64,000 bases of DNA from Acinetobacter dispersus (GTDB lineage Bacteria; Pseudomonadota; Gammaproteobacteria; Pseudomonadales; Moraxellaceae). Both the position numbers and the translations under genes were made by a program. Below the pieces are notes generated by a model that did not search any database, was not told the DNA's origin, and saw only the letters and a program-made list of their open reading frames with translations. Below are positions 1 to 8,536 of this stretch, piece by piece; the first letter of the stretch is position 1; the number at the start of each line of letters is the position of its first letter. The DNA lies in assembly GCF_009884975.1 (NCBI RefSeq), contig NZ_CP041970.1, forward strand, positions 2,666,001-2,730,000, read 5' to 3'.

Positions 1-375
1 GGTCAAGGTCAGAGCGGTGTTAATGGCGGCGAAAATGGTGATCTATACATTGAGATCCAATACAAAGATAGCGACCGAATCCGTGTTGAAGGTGCTGATG
101 TTTACCAAACCATTGATGTCAGTCCTTGGGAAGCAGGTTTAGGACAAAGTGTTGAGGTTCGCACTCCTGCTGGACAACTCAAAGTCAACTTACCTAAAAA
201 TGCTAAAAATGGGCAGCAGCTTCGTTTAAAAGATAAAGGGATTCCAAGCAAGACTGCAGGAAACTTATACCTGATTATTAATATTGTTTTACCGCCAGCG
301 CACAGTGAGCAAGAGCAGCAGGCTTATCAACAGTTTGCCGATGCCTTTGCTGCATTCCAACCACGTGCCTCATAA
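1..375 (+). CDS. cbpA: Curved DNA-binding DnaJ-class co-chaperone CbpA, C-terminal part
   Basis: The frame is open from the window edge to a TAA and gives the last 124 residues. The translation reads as the C-terminal substrate-binding beta domain of a DnaJ/CbpA protein: a GDLYIEIQ-type strand, the segment PWEAGLGQSVEVRTPAG, NLPKNAKNGQQLRLKDKG, and a final strand ending in VLPPAH. The J domain and any linker lie outside the window. CbpA is a DnaJ homologue that works with DnaK and also binds curved DNA. The call is supported by the next gene, 11 bp downstream, which encodes the cognate modulator CbpM. The upstream part is not visible, so a plain DnaJ-type paralogue cannot be excluded from this fragment alone. 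Confidence 0.85.
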   Translation, partial: GQGQSGVNGGENGDLYIEIQYKDSDRIRVEGADVYQTIDVSPWEAGLGQSVEVRTPAGQLKVNLPKNAKNGQQLRLKDKGIPSKTAGNLYLIINIVLPPAHSEQEQQAYQQFADAFAAFQPRAS

Positions 376-386
376 GGAGTAAGATC

Positions 387-713
387 ATGACAACCATTCA
401 ATACAAAGAAATTCAATACGACGGTCATTATCAAGTTGAAATCATTGATGAGCAATTGGCACTTGATCTTGAACACTTTGCAGAAGCATGTGGCCAAAGT
501 ACCGACTGGGTATTAAAACTGATTGATTATGATATTTTGCAGATCACCGTTGATCCTCAAAGTTATCAATTTATTGGTGAAGATGTGAGTCGGGCGAGAC
601 GTGCATACCGTTTACAACGTGACTTTGATGCAAGCTTATCTGCAGTAGCAGTGATGCTGGATTTAATCGATGAAGTCCAGCACTTACGTAAACAGCTCAA
701 ACATTTTCATTAA
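387..713 (+). CDS. cbpM: Chaperone modulator CbpM (MerR-like fold)
   Basis: This 108-residue protein follows cbpA at 11 bp, with a clear AAGGAG ribosome site. It has the layout of the CbpM family: an N-terminal strand region, a helix-turn-helix-like segment around residues 25-50, the mid-protein GEDVSRARRAYRLQRDF, which resembles the CbpM/MerR signature, and a C-terminal helix ending VQHLRKQLKHF. CbpM binds the J domain of CbpA and restrains both its co-chaperone and DNA-binding activity. The two genes are almost certainly co-transcribed. A strong stem-loop right after the stop probably ends the message. Confidence 0.85.
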   Translation: MTTIQYKEIQYDGHYQVEIIDEQLALDLEHFAEACGQSTDWVLKLIDYDILQITVDPQSYQFIGEDVSRARRAYRLQRDFDASLSAVAVMLDLIDEVQHLRKQLKHFH

Positions 714-723
714 GCCATCCTGC

Positions 724-760
724 AAATGACCAAGCCCAGACTATTTCAGCTTGGTCATTT
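724..760. terminator. Stem-loop between convergent cbpM and corA-like gene
   Basis: Perfect 12-bp inverted repeat AAATGACCAAGC / GCTTGGTCATTT with a 13-nt loop, followed on the plus strand by TTTT. It lies 11 bp after the cbpM stop and overlaps the 3' end of the minus-strand gene, so it can serve as a shared terminator. The U-tract is short on the plus side and absent on the minus side. Confidence 0.6.
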
Positions 761-1967
761 TCTCCACTTCTTTCAATGTTTGCTTAATCGGTTCATAATC
801 CAAGAACCACAACAAATTAAAATTACGCTGCTTATGCTGCTGCGCCAGCAAATCAATCACGCTGCGTTCACCACGTCCAACCAAATGCTGTCGATAAAAG
901 TAATACAGCAAGAATACGGTGCTCATCAGCATCACACCCAGCATAATCCAAAAACCGACAGGTGATTTTAGTCCTGGTATAAACTCAAAGTTCATGCCAT
1001 ACACGCCCGTTAGCAAAGTCAGCGGTGCAAAGATGGCAGTAATGATTGCCAAGATGCGCATGTTTTCATTGGTTTGATTGGCAATTGCAGAAAAGTGTAA
1101 ATCGATAGCGGATTGAATCGCATTTCTTAAACGTAACGTATGCTTCTGTACTCGCTCGACATGGCTCATCAGATCATTCAAACGCACCAGTAGAATATCT
1201 TGCGCTTTATGCTGCTTATGCTCACCAACGACATGATGATAATTATCAACCAATTCATCTCTAAACTCTTGCAGAGTCTCGATCTGTTCCTCACACAAGT
1301 TTTCGATTTGTTGAAAAGCCATATCTTCATGAAACAGTTGATGCCACTGCTTAAAACGACGATTACCCTGTAACAATTGCTGCTGCCAATATTCAACACG
1401 GCGTGTTAGAGGGTTACGTAGATTTAAATAGCCATCAATCATACTATTGAGCAAACGCAAGCATAAATCAGCAGGTGTGCTGGGTAACTTGCGTGGTTTA
1501 TTCTGCTCTGCAATCGGTCGCCCCATAATCACTTGGATACGTTGGATATAGCTTTCTACCGCCTTATTGCCTTGTTCTCTCACACTGACTAAAACTGTTG
1601 GCGTGAGGATAAAACTCATGGGTGTTGTTGCAAGGCCAAATACACTTTCATGCGCTTCCAGTACATTCTCACTTTCAAGAATTTGGTCATCTGGACTAAT
1701 CAACTTGCGAAACACCAACAGGTCATATTCTTCAACCGTATCGAAGGCACAAGGATGCTCAATATTGAGTAAATCCCGCATATGGAATTCATTCAAAACT
1801 AGCCCAGTACAGTCATAGATTTTTTTCTGCCAAGACTCGGTGTGATTCACCATATCCTGTCTTAGACTATCGACCCATAAGAATTCAAGCGTATGTTCTG
1901 TTTGTTGTTCCGTACTGATAAAAATTGTATTTTCACTGTTATGGCGATAAAAATAATAAAGCTGCAT
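741..1967 (-). CDS. CorA-family divalent cation channel (Mg2+/Co2+ or Zn2+ type)
   Basis: This 408-residue protein has the CorA plan: a large soluble N-terminal domain rich in helices, including the long stalk helix around residues 230-300, followed by two C-terminal membrane helices. The family GMN signature is seen as TGVYGMNF near residue 325, just after the first membrane helix (ITAIFAPLTLLTG). The second helix is WIMLGVMLMSTVFLLYYFY. The family forms pentameric inner-membrane channels for Mg2+ or, in the ZntB branch, transports Zn2+. The sequence does not tell me which ion. Length is somewhat above the roughly 320-370 usual for CorA. The start has no good ribosome site upstream, so the N-terminus is less certain. 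Confidence 0.8.
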   Translation of the reverse strand: MQLYYFYRHNSENTIFISTEQQTEHTLEFLWVDSLRQDMVNHTESWQKKIYDCTGLVLNEFHMRDLLNIEHPCAFDTVEEYDLLVFRKLISPDDQILESENVLEAHESVFGLATTPMSFILTPTVLVSVREQGNKAVESYIQRIQVIMGRPIAEQNKPRKLPSTPADLCLRLLNSMIDGYLNLRNPLTRRVEYWQQQLLQGNRRFKQWHQLFHEDMAFQQIENLCEEQIETLQEFRDELVDNYHHVVGEHKQHKAQDILLVRLNDLMSHVERVQKHTLRLRNAIQSAIDLHFSAIANQTNENMRILAIITAIFAPLTLLTGVYGMNFEFIPGLKSPVGFWIMLGVMLMSTVFLLYYFYRQHLVGRGERSVIDLLAQQHKQRNFNLLWFLDYEPIKQTLKEVEKMTKLK

Positions 1968-2063
1968 AGGACAATAGAAATTTGAATAGCTATGAAAGAA
2001 ATGCTGCCACGAAGCTGTATAAAAAGCTATGGATATTACAGAGCAAGAACATCATCAAATATA

Positions 2064-2090
2064 AAAAAAAAGCCTCACATGGAGGCTTTT
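2064..2090 (-). terminator. Rho-independent terminator after dctA
   Basis: Stem AAAAGCCTC / GAGGCTTTT with a 5-nt loop. On the minus strand it is followed by a run of nine T. It lies 14 bp beyond the dctA stop codon. Confidence 0.85.
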
Positions 2091-2104
2091 AACAATATAA
2101 GGAA

Positions 2105-3424
2105 TTAAGCGTCTTTCTCAACAATGCCATGTTTCAAAGCGTTGTCTAATTGCTCTTTATCTAAAGCATTATCCCATTTTGCAACAACAATTGTTGCACA
2201 AGCATTGCCGACTAAATTGGTTAATGCACGGCATTCTGACATGAAGCGGTCAATACCGAGAATCAATGCCATACCTGCAACAGGAATCGCGGGAACAACC
2301 GAAAGTGTTGCAGCCAAGGTGATAAAGCCCGCCCCTGTAATCCCCGCAGCACCTTTAGAACTTAACATTGCTACCAAAAGAATCGTGATCTGTTGCGTTA
2401 AAGTCAGTTCAATATTACATGCCTGTGCAATAAACAATGCCGCCAATGTCATGTAGATATTAGTACCATCCAAGTTAAATGAATAACCCGTTGGAATCAC
2501 CAGACCAACCACAGATTTTTCACAACCCGCTTTTTCCATTTTCGCCATTAACGATGGTAATGCAGCTTCTGATGAGCTTGTTCCAAGCACCAACCAGAGC
2601 TCATCTTTAATATAACGAATCAGATCAATAATCGAGAAACCATTATAGCGTGCCACTGCACCTAAAATGATAATGACAAACAGTAAAGCGGTAATATAGA
2701 AGGTCGCAATCAATAACATCAAATTACCAATCGAGCTAATTCCATAAGCACCAATGGTAAAGGCCATGGCACCGAATGCACCAATCGGCGCAAACTTCAT
2801 CAACATACCGACTAAATTAAATACTGGTGTAGTGAGTTGCTGTAGGAAATCAGTGATTGGACGACCTAAATCACCTGATTTCGCCAAAGCCAAGCCAAAT
2901 AGCACTGCAACAAAGAGGACTTGAAGAATTTGACCTGATACAAATGGACTGATCAAGGTATCTGGAATAATATTCATCAAGAAGCCGGTAATCGTCGACT
3001 CGTGCGCTTTTGCTGCGTATTCATCAACTTTTGTGCTGTGCAACGTGCTTGGATCAATATTCAAACCATGACCTGGCTCAATCACATTCCCGACGATCAG
3101 ACCGACAATCAAAGCCAAGGTTGAGAAAGTCAGAAAGTAGATCATCGCCTTCCCTGTCACTCGACCAACACTGCCGAGATTTTTCATCCCAGCAATACCT
3201 GTCACAACAGTCAGGAAAATCACAGGTGCAATAATCATTTTTACCAATTTAATGAAAGCTTCACCTAGTGGTTTTAAGCTTTCACCAAATTCTGGGAAGA
3301 AATGACCGAGCAATATCCCTGCAACAATTGCGAAGATCACTTGCACATAGAGAATTTGATAAAATTTTGGTTTCTTTGGCGGCTGTTGGTCATCTTGACC
3401 TGTGGCTACATGATCGACGTGCAT
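2105..3424 (-). CDS. dctA: C4-dicarboxylate:cation symporter DctA
   Basis: The protein aligns by eye along its full length with Escherichia coli DctA (aerobic uptake of succinate, fumarate and malate). Matching segments include [36 protein letters not shown], the serine-rich re-entrant loop [21 protein letters not shown], and the C-terminal [20 protein letters not shown]. These are the substrate and cation-binding features of the glutamate/dicarboxylate symporter family. A longer frame begins at a TTG at 3454, but the ATG at 3424 has GAAGGA nine bases upstream and gives 439 residues, near the usual length, so I take that start. It is monocistronic, with terminators on both sides. Expression is often controlled by a two-component system in this family; none is encoded here. 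Confidence 0.92.
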   Translation of the reverse strand: MHVDHVATGQDDQQPPKKPKFYQILYVQVIFAIVAGILLGHFFPEFGESLKPLGEAFIKLVKMIIAPVIFLTVVTGIAGMKNLGSVGRVTGKAMIYFLTFSTLALIVGLIVGNVIEPGHGLNIDPSTLHSTKVDEYAAKAHESTITGFLMNIIPDTLISPFVSGQILQVLFVAVLFGLALAKSGDLGRPITDFLQQLTTPVFNLVGMLMKFAPIGAFGAMAFTIGAYGISSIGNLMLLIATFYITALLFVIIILGAVARYNGFSIIDLIRYIKDELWLVLGTSSSEAALPSLMAKMEKAGCEKSVVGLVIPTGYSFNLDGTNIYMTLAALFIAQACNIELTLTQQITILLVAMLSSKGAAGITGAGFITLAATLSVVPAIPVAGMALILGIDRFMSECRALTNLVGNACATIVVAKWDNALDKEQLDNALKHGIVEKDA

Positions 3425-3550
3425 GCGCGATATTCCTTCATATTGAGATGACAAATAGACTTCCGACTGTCTATCTAAACCCTTATAAACACAGGTAGGA
3501 GCGGAAAGTGGGAGAATTCTACGTTAATTGTGTGTACCGCAATTAAAGCA

Positions 3551-3566
3551 TTAGACTAATGTCTAA
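3551..3566. promoter_or_regulatory. Small palindrome upstream of dctA
   Basis: Inverted repeat TTAGAC-TAAT-GTCTAA in the AT-rich region about 125 bp upstream of the dctA start. It may be an operator or activator site for dctA. There is no direct evidence beyond symmetry and position. Confidence 0.3.
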
Positions 3567-3628
3567 TATAAAGAAAATTTATGTTTATAGTTTTGGTTTT
3601 TTATAGCTATAACAATCATTCATTTAAT

Positions 3629-3662
3629 AAAAAAGCGCATTGTTTAAACAATGCGCTTTTTT
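3629..3662 (-). terminator. Rho-independent terminator after pnp
   Basis: A fully symmetrical 34-bp element with A6 and T6 ends around the core GCGCATTGTTT / AAACAATGCGC. It lies 20 bp past the pnp stop and can act in both directions. Confidence 0.9.
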
Positions 3663-3682
3663 AGATTTGGATATTGGCTTAA

Positions 3683-5776
3683 TTAAGCTTGTTCAATATC
3701 TTTCATGGTTAATTTGATACGACCACGGTTGTCAACATCTGCAACCTGTACTTTGATGTCCTGACCTTCTTTCAATACGTCAGTCACATTCGCAATACGT
3801 TCATTCGAAATTTGTGAAATGTGAAGCAAGCCATCAGTACCTGGCATGATATTTACAAATGCACCGAATTCAACGATACGAATGACTTTACCTGCGTAAA
3901 TCGTACCTGGTTCAACTTCAGCAGTAAGTGCTTGGATTTTTGCAATCGCAGCTTTAGCCGCCGCTTTAGTTTCACCAAATACACGTACTGTACCGTTATC
4001 TTCGATATCAATCGCAGCTTTAGTTTCTTCAGTAATCGCACGAATGGTTGCACCACCCTTACCAATCACGTCACGAATCTTGTCTGGATTGATGTTGATC
4101 ACTTCAAAAGTCGGTGCATTTGCACTGATTTCTGCGCGAGCACGTGAAATCACTTTGTTCATTTCATTAAGGATGTGCATACGACCAGCAAATGCTTGGT
4201 TTAATGCAACTTCCATAATTTCTTCTGTAATCCCTTCAATCTTGATGTCCATTTGAAGTGCAGTAATACCGTTTGCAGAACCTGCGACTTTAAAGTCCAT
4301 ATCACCAAGATGATCTTCGTCACCCAAGATGTCTGAAAGTACTGCGAAACGCTCACCTTCTTTCACCAAGCCCATTGCGATACCCGCAACTGGTGCTTTC
4401 AATGGAACACCCGCATCCATCAATGATAATGATGCGCCACATACAGAAGCCATTGAAGATGAACCGTTAGATTCAGTAATGTCAGATACGATACGGATCA
4501 CGTACGGGAAGCGATCAGCTGCAGGAAGAACAGCTTGAACACCACGACGTGCCAAACGACCGTGACCAATTTCACGACGTTTAGGACCAGATTCACGACC
4601 TGTTTCACCTACAGAGTATGCAGGGAAGTTATAGTGCAACATGAAGTTATCGGTTTTAGTACCAGAAAGCGTATCAACCATCAACGCATCACGTGTATTA
4701 CCCAAAGTCGTTGTAACTAACGCTTGAGTTTCACCACGTGTGAATAATGCAGAACCGTGTGCACGGTCTAATACACCCACTTGTACATCGATACCACGAA
4801 CAGTTTTGGTATCACGGCCATCAATACGTGGCTTACCTGACAAGATGTTGTCACGTACGGTACGGTATTTAAGGTCTTCGAATAATTCGTTTACTTCATC
4901 AGCAATACCCGTTTCGTCATTTTCAGGAACGAATTGGGCAACCGCTTCTGCATAAAGTGCATCAAGTGCTGCATAACGGTCTTGTTTCACTGCAATGGTA
5001 TATGCTTCTGAAATCTTCGCTTCGAAAGCTGCTTTTAATTGCTCAAGAAGTGCTTCGTTTTTGCTTGGAGCAACCCAAGTAGATTCAACTGCGCCCGCAG
5101 CAGCAGCAAATTCTTTAATTGCTTGAACTGCAATTTGCATTTCGTCATGGCCGAAAAGTACAGCACCAAGCATTTGATCTTCTGAAAGTTCTTTCGCTTC
5201 AGATTCAACCATAAGTACAGCTGATTCTGTACCCGCAACCACTAGGTCAAGATCAGATTGAGCAAGTTGTTCAAAATTCGGGTTAAGAACGTATTCACCA
5301 TTGATTAAACCAACACGTGCACCAGCAATTGGACCACGGAACGGTGTACCAGCAATTGACAATGCAGCTGAAGCACCAAGCATCGCAGCGATATCAGCGT
5401 CCATCGTTTTGTCAGAAGACACAACTGTTGCTGTTACTTGGATTTCGTTGAAATAACCTTCTGGGAACAACGGACGAATTGGACGGTCAATAAGACGTGA
5501 AATTAAAGTTTCAGCTTCAGAAGCACGGCCTTCACGCTTACCATAACCACCTGGGATACGACCCGCAGCATATTGTTTTTCTTGATAGTTAACTGTTAAC
5601 GGGAAGAAGTCTTGGCCCGCTTTTGCTTTTGGTTGTGCAACAACTGCAACAAGGACAGTCACACCACCCATAGTGACTAAAACTGTATTTGCTTGACGCG
5701 CAACACGACCCGTTTCTAAAACAACTTGGTGTTGACCAAATTGGAATTCTTTACGAATGATATTAAACATTGACAT
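3683..5776 (-). CDS. pnp: Polyribonucleotide nucleotidyltransferase (PNPase)
   Basis: This 697-residue protein is the usual length. In order it has a first RNase PH domain, a helical linker, a second RNase PH domain with the phosphorolytic site region [18 protein letters not shown], a KH domain with the [10 protein letters not shown] loop near residues 560-570, and an S1 domain starting around residue 622 ([13 protein letters not shown]). PNPase degrades mRNA 3' to 5' using phosphate, normally as a trimer and often with RNase E in the degradosome. It follows rpsO, the classic arrangement. I chose the first of two ATGs because AGGA lies 11 bases before it. Two hairpins in the leader suggest attenuation and autoregulation. 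Confidence 0.97.
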   Translation of the reverse strand: MSMFNIIRKEFQFGQHQVVLETGRVARQANTVLVTMGGVTVLVAVVAQPKAKAGQDFFPLTVNYQEKQYAAGRIPGGYGKREGRASEAETLISRLIDRPIRPLFPEGYFNEIQVTATVVSSDKTMDADIAAMLGASAALSIAGTPFRGPIAGARVGLINGEYVLNPNFEQLAQSDLDLVVAGTESAVLMVESEAKELSEDQMLGAVLFGHDEMQIAVQAIKEFAAAAGAVESTWVAPSKNEALLEQLKAAFEAKISEAYTIAVKQDRYAALDALYAEAVAQFVPENDETGIADEVNELFEDLKYRTVRDNILSGKPRIDGRDTKTVRGIDVQVGVLDRAHGSALFTRGETQALVTTTLGNTRDALMVDTLSGTKTDNFMLHYNFPAYSVGETGRESGPKRREIGHGRLARRGVQAVLPAADRFPYVIRIVSDITESNGSSSMASVCGASLSLMDAGVPLKAPVAGIAMGLVKEGERFAVLSDILGDEDHLGDMDFKVAGSANGITALQMDIKIEGITEEIMEVALNQAFAGRMHILNEMNKVISRARAEISANAPTFEVININPDKIRDVIGKGGATIRAITEETKAAIDIEDNGTVRVFGETKAAAKAAIAKIQALTAEVEPGTIYAGKVIRIVEFGAFVNIMPGTDGLLHISQISNERIANVTDVLKEGQDIKVQVADVDNRGRIKLTMKDIEQA

Positions 5777-5909
5777 GTATTGTATTTTCCTACTTTTTTT
5801 CTAGTGAGACCCCTAAGGTTTGGCATTCAGACTACAACTGCTGTGTAGATAAATGACAAAGCTTAGAAGCCATCACACTAGACTAAATTTTAAAAAAGTT
5901 AAACGCAAA

Positions 5910-5933
5910 GAAGGAGCGAACAAGCGCCCCTTC
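5910..5933 (-). promoter_or_regulatory. pnp leader hairpin (candidate RNase III/PNPase autoregulation site)
   Basis: In the minus-strand RNA, GAAGGGGCG pairs with CGCUCCUUC over nine positions, counting one G-U wobble, around a 6-nt loop. It lies in the rpsO-pnp gap, downstream of the attenuator hairpin. In E. coli an RNase III-cleaved stem at this position drives PNPase autoregulation. Assigning that role here is inference from position. Confidence 0.5.
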
Positions 5934-5935
5934 TA

Positions 5936-5960
5936 AAAATCACCTAAGGTAAATTAGGTG
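5936..5960 (-). terminator. Intrinsic terminator/attenuator between rpsO and pnp
   Basis: On the minus strand, CACCTAA-n6-TTAGGTG is followed by ATTTTT. It lies about 65 bp after the rpsO stop. Transcripts can end here or read into pnp. Confidence 0.7.
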
Positions 5961-6024
5961 AAACTCTCTTTTCAGCAATAAAGCATAACAACATGCGAAA
6001 TAGTGAAAACAAAGTAAAATCGAA

Positions 6025-6294
6025 TTAACGACGTAAACCTAATGCGCCGATCAAAGCAACATAACGACCGTGATCTTTACCATTTAAATAGTCAAGTAAT
6101 TTACGACGTTGGTTTACCATACGAATCAAACCACGACGGCTATGATGGTCGTGTTTGTGTTCTTTAAAGTGACCTTGCAAATCATTGATTTGAGCACTTA
6201 ATAAAGCAACTTGTACTTCAGGTGAACCAGTGTCGTTTTCAGCACGAGCAAATTTAGCGATGATCTCTGCGCGATCAGTGTTAGTTAAAGCCAT
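6025..6294 (-). CDS. rpsO: 30S ribosomal protein S15
   Basis: This 89-residue protein has the canonical S15 sequence, including [17 protein letters not shown], the [23 protein letters not shown] stretch (split here as [12 protein letters not shown] and [11 protein letters not shown]) and a C-terminal GLRR. S15 is a primary 16S rRNA binding protein of the small-subunit platform. CGGAGAA lies just upstream of the ATG. It is first in the rpsO-pnp unit, and its promoter must lie in the roughly 240 bp before it, which also hold the start region of the divergent hydrolase gene. Confidence 0.98.
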   Translation of the reverse strand: MALTNTDRAEIIAKFARAENDTGSPEVQVALLSAQINDLQGHFKEHKHDHHSRRGLIRMVNQRRKLLDYLNGKDHGRYVALIGALGLRR

Positions 6295-6534
6295 TCGATT
6301 TCTCCGAGATGCTTACAAAAATAAAATGATAATGATCAGTTGTTACCAACCGACTGCCGTGCATCACTACAGCAAGTCGCCTATTTTAAGTGATCTATCG
6401 TTATATTGCAAAAATGTTTTAAGTTCACTGGCAATTCGGCAGCTGACAGCGTTGTACAAAATAGGCACACTAGCCTGATTCTGTTTTCAATTTATGACAG
6501 AGAAGAAAGAAAACGAAAATATTGCGAGGGAATC

Positions 6535-7833
6535 GTGAAAATCTTATCAACTAATACCTGTTATGTGCCACATGACTTAAATCAAGTGATTCGCAGCAAA
6601 GATGAAGTCTCAGCTGAATTGGGCGGCATGACTGAAACACAGGTCCAAAAGATTTGGCACAGCGTTGAAGGACTGTATAAAACAGGCAATTATCCACTCA
6701 TTACTTTATGTTTGCGTCGTCAGGGGAAAATTCTTTTAAACCGCAGTATTGGTTATGCGCAAGGTAATTCCGCGGAGGGCTTGGCAACGGATGCCAAGAT
6801 TGGAACGCCAGATACGCCTGTCTGTCTGTTCTCAGCCTCTAAAATGGTTACCGCCATGTTAATCCATATGTTGGATGAACGTGGAGAGCTTAATTTACTT
6901 GATCCAATCAGCTACTACATTCCTGAATATGGTGTGAATGGTAAACGTCGTGCCACGATTTTTCATTTGCTTTCCCATCGTGGTGGGATTCCTCGCATTG
7001 ACACTGAGGTCACACCAGAGCTTTTATTTAATCAAGAAGATATTTTAAAACTACTCTACGCTGCGAAACCTGTTTCTCCGTCAGGAACACACCTTGCTTA
7101 CCATGCCGTCACTGCGGGTTATATTCTGGGTGAAATCGTTCGGCGTGTAACTGGTCAAAGCGTTCGTGAGTTTTTGGCTGAGCATATTGAAAAGCCAATG
7201 GGCCTAGACTATTTCAACTATGGTTTAAAACCTGAGTATCGTGCAGACGTAGCTTTGAACTATGCGACAGGGATCCATCCCAAATTAGGCACAGACCACT
7301 ATCTCAATCACGTACTAGGTGGCGGCCTACAACTCGCAGTTGATGTGACGAACGATACCCGCTTCATGGACACCATTTGTCCTGCTGGAAACATTTATAC
7401 CAGTGCAGAACAGGCCGGTCGTTTCTTTGAAATGTTACTCAGCGGCGGCGAATATCAAGGCAAACAGATTATGAGTGCCAAGACGGTGTTCCGCTCTACC
7501 CTCCCAACCTCTGGTCTTAGTCTAGATCGAACCCTATTGGCACCGATGCGTTATGCACTGGGTCCAATGCTCGGCAGTAATCCAGTAGGATTATTTGGCC
7601 CAATGACAGGACAGGCATTCGGTCATATTGGCTTCTCGAATATTCTATGCTGGGCAGATCCAGAGCGAGATATCAGCGTATCGCTGCTGACCACAGGAAA
7701 GTCTGTAGTCGGCACTCATTTACCCGCTTTAGCAAAAACGCTTTATCAGATTTCGACCAACTGCCCGAAAATCCCAAAGAATCAACGTCGTTCATTATTT
7801 GCAACAGATCGTACAGAAGCAGATTTGGTCTAA
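6535..7833 (+). CDS. Serine hydrolase of the beta-lactamase/EstB esterase family
   Basis: Starting from the GTG at 6535 (GAGGG four bases before it), the protein has 432 residues. It shows the penicillin-recognising fold: the nucleophile motif Ser100-Ala-Ser-Lys103 within CLFSASKMV, a YHAV tyrosine motif near residue 215 in the place of Tyr-x-Asn, and GHIGFS near the C-terminus in the place of the Lys-Thr-Gly box. This combination is typical of class C-like esterases and DUF-type beta-lactamase homologues rather than true AmpC enzymes. No convincing signal peptide is seen, so it is probably cytoplasmic. The substrate is unknown. The frame extends upstream to 6406 but without a ribosome site. 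A terminator follows 28 bp after the stop. Confidence 0.8.
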   Translation: MKILSTNTCYVPHDLNQVIRSKDEVSAELGGMTETQVQKIWHSVEGLYKTGNYPLITLCLRRQGKILLNRSIGYAQGNSAEGLATDAKIGTPDTPVCLFSASKMVTAMLIHMLDERGELNLLDPISYYIPEYGVNGKRRATIFHLLSHRGGIPRIDTEVTPELLFNQEDILKLLYAAKPVSPSGTHLAYHAVTAGYILGEIVRRVTGQSVREFLAEHIEKPMGLDYFNYGLKPEYRADVALNYATGIHPKLGTDHYLNHVLGGGLQLAVDVTNDTRFMDTICPAGNIYTSAEQAGRFFEMLLSGGEYQGKQIMSAKTVFRSTLPTSGLSLDRTLLAPMRYALGPMLGSNPVGLFGPMTGQAFGHIGFSNILCWADPERDISVSLLTTGKSVVGTHLPALAKTLYQISTNCPKIPKNQRRSLFATDRTEADLV

Positions 7834-7861
7834 GCGCTCGACATCCAAATCACAGGCATAA

Positions 7862-7888
7862 AAAAGCCCAAGTTAAACTTGGGCTTTT
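7862..7888 (+). terminator. Rho-independent terminator after the serine hydrolase gene
   Basis: Perfect 12-bp stem AAAAGCCCAAGT / ACTTGGGCTTTT with a 3-nt loop. The arms provide A/T tracts in both directions. Confidence 0.85.
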
Positions 7889-8284
7889 GCGCTTGAAACT
7901 TTTCATTGTTCTTCTATTTTATTATTTTTTATTCTTTTTTCCTGCACCATTCAAACCCTCTGAATGTTCACACACATCCTTTTCTTTATTGTTGTTTGTC
8001 TTGCTTTTCCCTCTCTCTATACCGACTATTCTGTCAGATTCAATTGTGGAGAAAAATAGCATTTCTCTTATCTCTGTGTACGAAAAAACGTACAAGTCTG
8101 TATAACATTTAACTTAATAATAACAAAAAATTGTCAGACAATAAGATTTATATTTCTTCCTTTTATTTGAACCCTAGAGCACACTGAAATAGACCCTCCA
8201 TAAACAGTAGATGAATATTCACATATTAAATATGTAGGGTATTGAACCAGTGAATCATAAGGGTTTTATCGTAGATGACGTATA
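7889..8284. other. AT-rich intergenic stretch without a recognisable gene
   Basis: About 400 bp. Open frames of 60-150 residues here are T-rich, low-complexity and lack ribosome sites. Small palindromes are visible (TTGTC-A-GACAA at 8133-8143; GTACG-A6-CGTAC near 8078-8093). I see no credible coding sequence, tRNA or promoter-terminator pair on the plus strand. Confidence 0.6.
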
Positions 8285-8285
8285 A

Positions 8286-8388
8286 AAATAAAAAAGCCCT
8301 GTAGTCTCTCCCAAAACTACAAGGCTTAGCGGCTGTAAATTTCCTCTTTTATCACTTACTTCACTGTAAGTTCGCTGTCATACGACGT
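8286..8388 (-). ncRNA. Candidate Rsm/Csr-type small RNA downstream of recD
   Basis: On the minus strand a TATAAT box (8393-8398) is followed by about 100 nt that fold well. They contain a hairpin ACTTAC-n6-GTAAGT, a single-stranded AGAGGAAA, and a strong terminator AAGCCTTGTAGT / ACTACAGGGCTT, with GGGAG in its loop and a T6-A-T5 tail. The -35 region is poor. An exact GacA box lies about 110 bp upstream. A further hairpin with AAGGA in its loop (8412-8430) is just before the TATAAT box and would be part of the RNA if transcription starts earlier. The alternative is a structured 3' UTR of recD. Confidence 0.5.
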
Positions 8389-8411
8389 TATTATTATATT
8401 TATGCGATTTA

Positions 8412-8430
8412 CCTAGCTTTCCTTGCTAGG
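8412..8430 (-). promoter_or_regulatory. Hairpin with AAGGA loop (CsrA-type site or promoter inverted repeat)
   Basis: CCTAGC-AAGGAAA-GCTAGG on the minus strand. A GGA in the apical loop is the hallmark of CsrA/RsmA binding hairpins. It could equally be an operator overlapping the -35 region of the small RNA promoter. Confidence 0.4.
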
Positions 8431-8493
8431 CTCTTTGTGTGTACATAATCTCAAAAACCTTGCGCTTGCTCTAGCGACAATATCTCGAATCTT

Positions 8494-8511
8494 TGTAAGC
8501 TTTTACTTACA
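8494..8511. promoter_or_regulatory. GacA-box-like upstream activating sequence
   Basis: TGTAAG-CTTTTA-CTTACA, an exact match to the published GacA recognition pattern TGTAAG-N6-CTTACA, with TT/AA flanks extending the symmetry. It sits 25 bp past the recD stop. In Pseudomonas this element precedes rsmX/Y/Z genes. Confidence 0.6.
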
Positions 8512-8536
8512 AAACGGTGAATTCTGAAGAATAAGT

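Noticed and set aside
7647..8112. T-rich plus-strand ORFs after the serine hydrolase (152 and 68 aa)
   Set aside because: They overlap the hydrolase end or its terminator and read as Phe/Leu/Ser low complexity, with no ribosome site.
8494..8511. Reading the TGTAAG/CTTACA repeat as the recD terminator
   Set aside because: No T-tract follows on the minus strand, and a proper terminator exists about 180 bp further on. The sequence matches a known activator site instead.
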